From positions 1 through 11,901 of the forward strand of contig JAJAYU010000315.1 of the NCBI GenBank assembly GCA_026786125.1: a stretch of 11,901 nt of DNA, read 5' to 3'. The position numbers and the translations under genes were made by a program. The notes under the pieces were generated by a model, which saw only the letters and a program-made list of their open reading frames with translations, had not been told where the DNA came from and searched no databases. This DNA comes from Chamaesiphon sp. GTDB taxonomy: Bacteria > Cyanobacteriota > Cyanobacteriia > Cyanobacteriales > Chamaesiphonaceae. Of the stretch, positions 1 through 5,269 are shown one piece after another; positions within the stretch are counted from its first letter, which is position 1, and every line of letters begins with the position of its first letter.

Positions 1-10
1 AGTGAAGTGA

Positions 11-50
11 GACTGGGGGACTGGGGGACTGGGAGACTGGGGGATTGGGT
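11..50. repeat. Tandem octamer repeat (GACTGGGG)n
   Basis: Five consecutive 8-base units are visible: GACTGGGG, GACTGGGG, GACTGGGA, GACTGGGG and GATTGGGT. The core matches ACTGGGG, the complement of the CCCCAGT-type short tandem repeats (STRR) known from cyanobacteria. The unit length here is 8, not 7. It is non-coding and lies downstream of the peroxiredoxin-like gene that ends at 162. Confidence 0.85.
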
Positions 51-55
51 TCAAT

Positions 56-100
56 TGCTGGGTGTGTTGGGTTTCATTCTTCAACCCAACCTACAGATCT
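56..100. repeat. Dispersed TTGGGTT/AACCCAA hairpin repeat, copy A
   Basis: The segment carries GTTGGGTT, a short loop and AACCCAAC, followed by CTACAGATCT, so it can fold with an 8-bp stem. A second copy with the same ends lies at 9351-9420 with extra sequence in its loop. The 19-base tail CAACCCAACCTACAGATCT (82-100) recurs with one mismatch at 135-153 and exactly at 9402-9420. Hairpins of this type are common, short, non-autonomous repeats in cyanobacterial intergenic DNA; that family assignment is from general knowledge. Confidence 0.75.
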
Positions 101-134
101 AATCCGTCGGGAAACTATGGCGTACGCGCATCCG

Positions 135-153
135 CAACCCAAACTACAGATCT
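135..153. repeat. Partial copy of the dispersed repeat tail
   Basis: CAACCCAAACTACAGATCT differs by one base from 82-100 and 9402-9420. It directly abuts the ATCAATT heptamers at 154-180, the same arrangement of elements as beside 9420-9446. Confidence 0.7.
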
Positions 154-180
154 ATCAATTATCAATTATCAATTATCAAA
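154..180. repeat. Tandem heptamer (ATCAATT)3 overlapping a gene end
   Basis: Three perfect ATCAATT units (154-160, 161-167, 168-174) are followed by a partial unit. On the minus strand the repeat reads AATTGAT and contributes the codons for the C-terminal residues IIDN and the TGA stop (162-164) of the peroxiredoxin-like gene. A short stretch of the same motif lies beside the stop of the TVP38 gene at 9432-9447. Confidence 0.8.
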
Positions 181-947
181 CCCTTTTCCAGAAACGAGAG
201 TGGTTGACTCATATTAGCGGCAAAACCGAGGATACCTCGATCGCGATGTTCGTATAATAGTACTCCCTGGGCATCGAATAAAAAGGTGCCGCCCCGTTGA
301 GTTAGATAAGTAGGATCGGGGACATAAGTAGCCCAATTACCTAGTACTTCCGCCATATTTCGCAGTCTCAATGTTGCTAGTTCAAAGGGTCTTTGAAAAC
401 CACTACCACCAGCTACATCAAAAAATGATCCGGCAATTGGTGGTAGTGGTTTGGCATTGACAATCTCTGCGGCAGCAATTAATTGAGGGGCAGATTGATC
501 GCCTTTGTAACCGCGAAACACCTCTCCTAATGTACCAGGACTACCAATACCTGCACACATTAAAATCAGATTTACCCAAGCATTTTGAGCTGCTGAGAAA
601 CGAGGCAACTTAACTGATAAACCTGGGTAAAGATTGAGCTGTGAATGCAACTCTGCTCGTTGATCGACAAATAACCATTCTGCTGGAAATTTGGTGAATT
701 CACAGAATTTTTGACCAGAAGATCGATCGCCAATCCCCACCATTCGCACAGTTACACCATTAGCTTCCAGTTCTTTTTGTGCTCGCTGCAACCACCAAGC
801 ATACTCAAGACTATCAAAATCTCCCAACTGGGGGCAGATGATCACCAGCAATTTTTTTGATCGATCGCAAACATCCAGAATTGGGACTATTTCTCCATCA
901 CTAGTTCGCTGACGTTTTGTTTGTTGAAAGATTGAGTAAATATCCAT
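162..947 (-). CDS. AhpC/TSA_2 (PRXL2-like) peroxiredoxin-like protein
   Basis: This 261-residue soluble protein resembles the cyanobacterial AhpC/TSA_2 proteins, thioredoxin-fold relatives of peroxiredoxins. Recognisable stretches are PQLGDFDSLEYAWWLQ (39-54), a VGIGDRSSGQKF segment, EWLFVDQ, CAGIGSPGTLGEVFRGYKGD, GSFFDVAGGSGFQRPFELAT, and a C-terminal TQRGGTFLFD...YEHRDRGILGF. A Cys lies at 38 just before PQLGD and another at 27, but there is no obvious CxxC or classic peroxiredoxin TxxC site, so peroxidase activity is uncertain. Its ATG immediately follows the TAA of the ABA4-like gene, which implies one transcript and coupled translation. The last residues (IIDN) and the stop come from a tandem heptamer repeat, so the native C-terminus may have been altered. 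Confidence 0.85.
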   Translation of the reverse strand: MDIYSIFQQTKRQRTSDGEIVPILDVCDRSKKLLVIICPQLGDFDSLEYAWWLQRAQKELEANGVTVRMVGIGDRSSGQKFCEFTKFPAEWLFVDQRAELHSQLNLYPGLSVKLPRFSAAQNAWVNLILMCAGIGSPGTLGEVFRGYKGDQSAPQLIAAAEIVNAKPLPPIAGSFFDVAGGSGFQRPFELATLRLRNMAEVLGNWATYVPDPTYLTQRGGTFLFDAQGVLLYEHRDRGILGFAANMSQPLSFLEKGLIIDN

Positions 948-1391
948 TTAACCAGGCTCTGAAGTAGGTGTGGCTGGTTTGATTTTATTGACGATCGCGC
1001 GAGTAATTAGATGAGATAATAACCCGATTGGACCAAAAAACAGACAGAGAATGAGCGAATGAATGGTGACGATCCCATTATTTTGTCCTTCCAGATAAAT
1101 GTATCGTCCCACAAATAAATCCATCACCAGAAAATGTACCCAACCGACAGCCGCAGCTCCTTCATTGGCAAAAAAGCGGGCAATATCAGCCAGTTTAGGA
1201 TTGGCAAGAGCTTGGGCTGATTCAGGATCGACAGCAACAATCAGCAGGTAAATATACAATCCTGCGAGGGTGACAAAAGGCAGTGGTGAAGTAATTACTT
1301 TGCGAGTAATCTCCCATTTTGGCAGGACGATCATCAATGCCCAAAATGGCAAGACGAATAGATTGGCAAGATCGAATAATTGACTGAGCAT
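948..1391 (-). CDS. ABA4-like (DUF4281) integral membrane protein
   Basis: This 147-residue membrane protein has about four hydrophobic segments, near residues 9-25, 36-54, 80-100 and 106-130. The conserved patterns GWVHFLVMDLFVGRYIYLE (83-101) and FFGPIGLLSHL (118-128) are characteristic of DUF4281, the family of plant ABA4. ABA4 is needed for neoxanthin formation, while the role of cyanobacterial members is not settled. The gene opens a two-gene minus-strand operon with the peroxiredoxin-like gene: its TAA (948-950) touches the next ATG (945-947). No good Shine-Dalgarno precedes its ATG. A link to carotenoid metabolism or photoprotection is inference from family and neighbour. Confidence 0.85.
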   Translation of the reverse strand: MLSQLFDLANLFVLPFWALMIVLPKWEITRKVITSPLPFVTLAGLYIYLLIVAVDPESAQALANPKLADIARFFANEGAAAVGWVHFLVMDLFVGRYIYLEGQNNGIVTIHSLILCLFFGPIGLLSHLITRAIVNKIKPATPTSEPG

Positions 1392-1496
1392 GGGACGATC
1401 GATAAATTATTGAAGTGAGTACAGGAAATACCTACAATCCATTATCATCTAAAAATTTATGGGATGTTCGCGGCTTTAACGTTACTCGACGCTGAT

Positions 1497-1526
1497 TTGA
1501 GCATAAGTGGATTGCTAAATTTTATA
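1497..1526 (+). promoter_or_regulatory. Candidate sigma70 promoter for the DUF4832 gene
   Basis: TTGAGC (1497-1502) and TTTATA (1521-1526) are separated by 18 bases and lie about 60 bases before the ATG at 1589. The match is moderate. The whole 1392-1588 spacer separates divergent genes, so a minus-strand promoter for the ABA4-like gene must also lie here, but none stands out. Confidence 0.4.
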
Positions 1527-1575
1527 CCGATCGAGTTCCGTAGTAAAATTAGCGGGCAAATAATCAAAAATTAGC

Positions 1576-1583
1576 AAGAGGAT
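1576..1583 (+). promoter_or_regulatory. Ribosome binding site for the DUF4832 gene
   Basis: AAGAGGAT, containing GAGG, sits about 7 bases before the ATG at 1589. It fixes that start and is one of the few clear Shine-Dalgarno sequences in the window. Confidence 0.55.
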
Positions 1584-1588
1584 AGTCG

Positions 1589-3070
1589 ATGTTGCGGTTG
1601 TGGCTGATCAGTTTGGTAACGATATTTCTGGTAGCAGGGATGGTTAGTTGTGGTGATAAAGATAATGAGAGTGATAATAACAACAATCCGCCAAATCCAA
1701 CTAGCTCAACTATTCCAACTAGTAAACCCATTTCTACTAACCAGCCTAGTGATGTCCGAAAAACCCTTGAATACGCTCCAGCCGCAGTAGACAACCCCCT
1801 GAAAGGGTTAGTTCCTTATCAGGGCGATAACAGATCGATGTTTCCCCACTCACTGGAATTTAACTATATCCCCTACTCAAAACTGGTCAAGGGCTACAAC
1901 CAGTTTGACTGGCAACCGCTAGAAAAAATGCTCAATGATATCTCCAGTCGCGGACATCAAGCAGTGTTTCGGATCTATCTAGAGTACCCAGATCAGAAAA
2001 CTGGTATTCCCTCATTTCTGGTAAAAGATGGTCTAAAAATCACCAAGTATCCAAACGCAAATAGCTCGTTGGAACCACCATCTCAAGCGAAAACGCCTAA
2101 CTACGAGGACAAGAACCTGAGACGATCTCTAAATACTTTTATCATCGCACTGGGTAAAAAATACGATGGAGATCCGCGCATCGGCTTTATCACCGCTGGA
2201 TTGCTCGGTAGTTGGGGCGAATGGCATACAGATCCTCGCCCCGAACTTTTTGCAAGTAAGGTGACACAAAAAGAAGTACTAGATGCTTATACAGCCGCAT
2301 TTAAGGTTACTCCCGTGCTCCTGAGATATCCAGTCGGTGAGAATGATGACAAAAATGCGGCTAATGCTCAACTTAAATTCGGCTATCACGATGACTCATT
2401 CGCTTGGGGAACTCTAGACACAGGCGCGAAAGACAAAAGCTGGTTTTACATGCCATCTCTGAAAGCGGCTGGCACCGCAGCGGAGGCAAAATGGAAAATT
2501 GCTCCCATTGGTGGTGAAATTCGTCCTGAAGCGTGGGGGGAAGTGTTTGATGAGACTCCTAGCAAACCGGAAATTCAGAGCTTTCGGAAGTCTGTGGAAG
2601 CCACACATGCTTCTTGGGTGATGGATAGCGGGATGTTCAGGCAAAGGCAGGATAGTGGACGGATCGATCGAGCGGCGGCGGAAGTCCGTAGAATGGGTTA
2701 TGAGTTTCATGTTCCGGCAGTTCAAATTGACAAGGTAACAGGTGGCAAACTACCTGTGCATGTCGAACTCGTCAACCGTGGCGTAGCACCATTTTACTAT
2801 GATTGGCCTGTTGAATTTGGGGCGGTTTCTGGGGGCAAACTGACCAAAACTTTTACTGGTACAGGTAAGATCACAGGGTTATTGCCTAATGATCCAGCTC
2901 GAAAGTGGAGGGATAGTTTAGACGTAACTAGACTAGCTGCTGGCAATTATCGACTTGTGATGCGAGTCCCAAATCGGCTACCACAGGGACACCCGATCAA
3001 ATTTGCGAATAAATCTCAAGATGCCGATCTCCCTGGTTGGCTGACACTGGGCAATTTTAAGCTGCCATAA
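1589..3070 (+). CDS. DUF4832 domain-containing putative lipoprotein
   Basis: A 493-residue exported protein. Residues 1-20 form a signal peptide ending in a lipobox-like MVSC, with Cys21 as the probable lipidated residue. A Asn/Pro/Ser/Thr-rich linker follows (about 22-56). The body begins EYAPAAVDNPLKGLVPYQGD (61-80), a pattern typical of the DUF4832/DUF4874 family. The stretch GLLGSWGEWHTDPRPE near residues 203-218 is the other hallmark, resembling a glycoside-hydrolase-like TIM barrel core. The C-terminal 100 residues (VHVELVNRGVAPFYYDWP...AAGNYRLVMRVPN) look like a beta-sandwich. No enzymatic activity is established for the family, and a role in surface polysaccharide handling would be a guess. 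The gene stands alone on the plus strand and converges with the regulator gene, with only 23 bases between the stops. Confidence 0.85.
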   Translation: MLRLWLISLVTIFLVAGMVSCGDKDNESDNNNNPPNPTSSTIPTSKPISTNQPSDVRKTLEYAPAAVDNPLKGLVPYQGDNRSMFPHSLEFNYIPYSKLVKGYNQFDWQPLEKMLNDISSRGHQAVFRIYLEYPDQKTGIPSFLVKDGLKITKYPNANSSLEPPSQAKTPNYEDKNLRRSLNTFIIALGKKYDGDPRIGFITAGLLGSWGEWHTDPRPELFASKVTQKEVLDAYTAAFKVTPVLLRYPVGENDDKNAANAQLKFGYHDDSFAWGTLDTGAKDKSWFYMPSLKAAGTAAEAKWKIAPIGGEIRPEAWGEVFDETPSKPEIQSFRKSVEATHASWVMDSGMFRQRQDSGRIDRAAAEVRRMGYEFHVPAVQIDKVTGGKLPVHVELVNRGVAPFYYDWPVEFGAVSGGKLTKTFTGTGKITGLLPNDPARKWRDSLDVTRLAAGNYRLVMRVPNRLPQGHPIKFANKSQDADLPGWLTLGNFKLP

Positions 3071-3093
3071 TCTAAAGAAAAAATGGTTCGTAA

Positions 3094-3534
3094 CTACTCA
3101 AACCCATCCACTGCCACCATGACATCACTCGATTTAACAACAGCATAAGTTAGCTTTCCTGGTACAAGTTCTAATGCCTCAGCGGAAGAGCGAGTGATCA
3201 CAGAAACAATATCAATGTCTGGAGCTATTTCAAGTACAATTTCGGCATTAATACTACCGAGTATTACCTTTTTAACCTCAGCGGGAAGTACATTACGAGC
3301 ACTTACCCGCATCGAATGAATTTCAAATCTACCCGGAGCCATCACCTGTTTGCGAATAGTTGCTGGGGCAAGGGCTGAGCCAGCAGAAAGGCTTTGACAA
3401 CTATTCAAAGTTCTTACAAGTTCGCGCAGGATATCTGTTTTTCCTCGCTCAGTTTGTTTGCAGTAGCTTTCAAGTAGTTGTCGTTCGGCTTCTGGAAGCT
3501 GAAAAGTAATCCAGCCTTGATCTTTGCGAGGCAT
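3094..3534 (-). CDS. RHH-TOBE putative molybdate-responsive regulator
   Basis: A 146-residue protein read from the ATG at 3534; an in-frame TTG at 3546 would add four residues but lies inside the palindrome. Residues 7-44 (GWITFQLPEAERQLLESYC...TDILRELVRTL) fit a ribbon-helix-helix fold: one strand, then two helices, as in CopG/Arc-type DNA-binding proteins. Residues about 76-143 are a single TOBE/Mop domain: SARN at 78-81, EVKKVILGSINAEIVLEI, ITRSSAEALELVPGK and YAVVKSSDVMVAVD, the signature of molybdate/tungstate-binding Mop modules. A linker of about 30 residues joins them. The gene diverges from modA across a perfect palindrome, so autoregulation and control of modAB by molybdate are the natural inference. 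Classic ModE uses a winged helix instead. It could alternatively act mainly as a molybdate store. Confidence 0.8.
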   Translation of the reverse strand: MPRKDQGWITFQLPEAERQLLESYCKQTERGKTDILRELVRTLNSCQSLSAGSALAPATIRKQVMAPGRFEIHSMRVSARNVLPAEVKKVILGSINAEIVLEIAPDIDIVSVITRSSAEALELVPGKLTYAVVKSSDVMVAVDGFE

Positions 3535-3540
3535 AATATC

Positions 3541-3557
3541 TACCAACTTAGTTGGTA
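3541..3557. promoter_or_regulatory. Perfect 17-bp palindrome, candidate regulator operator
   Basis: TACCAACTTAGTTGGTA has two perfect 8-base arms around one central base. It lies just upstream of the regulator ATG (3534) and about 50 bases before the preferred modA start (3610). A further half-site, GTTGGTA, lies at 3573-3579, 22 bases (about two helical turns) after the GTTGGTA at 3551-3557. A dyad is what a dimeric RHH protein would bind. No ModE-type TATA-rich dyad is seen. Confidence 0.6.
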
Positions 3558-3562
3558 ATATC

Positions 3563-3592
3563 TTGACATGCGGTTGGTATTTTTAGCAAGAT
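3563..3592 (+). promoter_or_regulatory. Candidate modAB promoter
   Basis: A perfect -35 hexamer TTGACA (3563-3568) is followed after 18 bases by a weak -10 CAAGAT (3587-3592). An alternative is an extended -10, TGGTATTTT (3575-3583), which overlaps the third GTTGGTA half-site. Either places transcription start downstream of the ATG at 3568, favouring a later modA start. Confidence 0.4.
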
Positions 3593-3609
3593 CGGATCGT
3601 CCAGTTCAA

Positions 3610-4425
3610 ATGGTGTTGCTCGTGAGTCGAAAATATTTAAAAGCCACACTACTGAGTTTTCTAGTATCGCTGGGATTAATTGCTTTTAGTATATTCCGAG
3701 AAATTACGCAGCCAGCGAGTTCTCAGTCTTCAGAATTATTAGTTGCTGCTGCTGCAAGTATACAGCCCGCACTTCAAGAAATAACACCACTCTATGAAAA
3801 ATCGAGTACGAATAGACAGGTAAAGTATAACTTTGGTTCATCGGGAGCATTACAACAACAGATTGAACAAGGGGCACCAATAGATATATTTATTTCGGCT
3901 GCGAGTAAACAGATGGATAAGTTAGAACAGCAAAATTTGCTAGTGACAAAAACTCGAAACAATCTCCTAACAAATATTTTAGTTTTAGTTAGCCCCACAA
4001 CATCAAAATTAAAACTTACTAATTTTAGTCAATTATTAAAACCGGAAATTCAGCGAATTGCAATTGGGGAACCCAGAAGTGTACCAGTTGGACAGTATGC
4101 AGTTGAGGTTTTGAAAAACTTAAATATTTTAGATCGAGTGAAGTCTAAATTAGTTTTAGGTAATAATGTTAGATCGGTTCTCGCCGCTGTTGAGACAGGT
4201 GATGCTGACGCAGGAATTGTGTATGTATCTGATGCTAAAAGTTCTAATAAAGTGATGGTTTCAGGGATCGCTGATACAAAGCTTCATGCCCCGATCGTTT
4301 ATCCGATTGCTATTCTTAATTCAACTAAAGCGTTAGAATCAGCTAAACAGTATATTAAATTTTTACAAACTAAACCAGCACAGCTAGTTTTTAAAAAGTA
4401 TGGGTTTGGGATTGCCAAGTCTTAA
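3610..4425 (+). CDS. modA: Molybdate ABC transporter substrate-binding protein ModA
   Basis: A 271-residue exported protein. The frame is open from an ATG at 3568 (285 residues), but that ATG overlaps the likely -35, and the start at 3610 gives a clean signal peptide or anchor: basic residues, then the hydrophobic run ATLLSFLVSLGLIAFSIF. No Shine-Dalgarno helps decide; a GTG at 3622 is also possible. The mature part opens ELLVAAAASIQPALQEI, the first ModA motif with oxyanion-binding Ser. It continues with NFGSSGALQQQIEQGAPIDI (second binding Ser pair), VPVGQYAVEVL, and GDADAGIVYVSDA. These are diagnostic of the ModA family. It acts outside the membrane, delivering molybdate (or tungstate) to ModB. 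modB follows closely. Sampled lines are only about 27-38% G+C, lower than narB. Confidence 0.92.
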   Translation: MVLLVSRKYLKATLLSFLVSLGLIAFSIFREITQPASSQSSELLVAAAASIQPALQEITPLYEKSSTNRQVKYNFGSSGALQQQIEQGAPIDIFISAASKQMDKLEQQNLLVTKTRNNLLTNILVLVSPTTSKLKLTNFSQLLKPEIQRIAIGEPRSVPVGQYAVEVLKNLNILDRVKSKLVLGNNVRSVLAAVETGDADAGIVYVSDAKSSNKVMVSGIADTKLHAPIVYPIAILNSTKALESAKQYIKFLQTKPAQLVFKKYGFGIAKS

Positions 4426-4443
4426 ACTATTTTGGTTAGTGCT

Positions 4444-5127
4444 ATGTTATTGCCGGATCTATCACCACTATGGATTTCTTGTAAGGTATCATTATTAGCT
4501 ACTTTAATAGCAGTTAGTTTGGGTACAACTAGTGCTTATCGAATGTACCGATTTCGATTGAGGCGACAGCTTCCTACCTTTCAGAATATTTTGATATCTC
4601 TAATCGAAGGAATATCTCTGATACCCCTAGTATTACCGCCGACTGTTATTGGCTTTATCCTGCTAGTAATGTTTGGGAAAAATGGCTGGTTAGGGCAGAT
4701 ATTATTTCAGTGGAATTTGAGAATTATATTTACTTGGTACGCCGCAGTTTTAGCAGCAATAGTCATTATTTTTCCATTGATTTATCGAGCAGCATTAGGT
4801 TCATTTGAACAAATCGATACACTAGTGATGGATGCAGCTAGAGTTGAGGGAGCATCAGAAGTAGAAGTATTTTGGCATATTGCCTTTCCTTTAGCATTGC
4901 CAGGAATTTTAGGGGGTACAGTACTCGCTTTTGCTCGTGCATTAGGTGAGTTTGGGGCAACTTTGATGTTAGCTGGAAATATTCCTGGTCAAACTCAAAC
5001 GATGCCGATGGCAATTTACTTCGCAGTAGAAGCAGGTAATATTCAAGAAGCTTGGTTTTGGACAATAGTTATTATTGGAGTTTCCTTAGCTGGAGTTTTC
5101 GCTATCTATCGATGGAAGTTAAAATAA
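4444..5127 (+). CDS. modB: Molybdate ABC transporter permease ModB
   Basis: A 227-residue inner-membrane permease with about five or six hydrophobic segments. Key features are LPPTVIGF (64-71), the EAA loop that docks the ATPase (DAARVEGASEVEVFWHIAFP, 130-149, then LALPGILGG), and FARALGEFGATLMLAGNIPG (163-182), which are all hallmarks of ModB/CysW-type permeases. The ATG at 4444 is chosen over an in-frame TTG at 4432; neither has a clear Shine-Dalgarno. It follows modA by 18 bases and is surely co-transcribed. No modC is fused or follows: the protein ends ...AIYRWKLK after the last membrane span, and the next gene is convergent narB. The ATPase must be supplied from elsewhere. Confidence 0.92.
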   Translation: MLLPDLSPLWISCKVSLLATLIAVSLGTTSAYRMYRFRLRRQLPTFQNILISLIEGISLIPLVLPPTVIGFILLVMFGKNGWLGQILFQWNLRIIFTWYAAVLAAIVIIFPLIYRAALGSFEQIDTLVMDAARVEGASEVEVFWHIAFPLALPGILGGTVLAFARALGEFGATLMLAGNIPGQTQTMPMAIYFAVEAGNIQEAWFWTIVIIGVSLAGVFAIYRWKLK

Positions 5128-5209
5128 GAAATTAAGATAAAAAATGTATGGAAAAGTGTTGTTTTCTGAAAATATTTATCCTAGTAGCTATTCCTTGATA
5201 TTTTAATAA

Positions 5210-5236
5210 GTCAGCGATAATCTGACGGCACTTTTT
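5210..5236 (+). terminator. Weak candidate terminator for modAB
   Basis: GTCAG (5210-5214), a 7-base loop and CTGAC (5222-5226) form a 5-bp stem, with TTTTT at 5232-5236. The stem is short and the T-run is offset by five bases, so this is tentative. It sits in the 142-base convergent spacer between modB and narB. Confidence 0.3.
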
Positions 5237-5269
5237 GTACACTGGCTACTCAAGCATCGATTAGGTGGA

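Noticed and set aside
11..180. CRISPR-like tandem repeats
   Set aside because: The units are 7-8 bases with no spacers; they are short tandem repeats, not a CRISPR array.
3535..3609. Molybdenum cofactor riboswitch upstream of modA
   Set aside because: The space is too short and shows only the DNA palindrome and promoter-like elements, with no multi-helix structure visible.
5169..5204. AAAATAT/ATATTTT inverted repeat after modB
   Set aside because: It is pure A/T with a 22-base loop, too weak to call a terminator.
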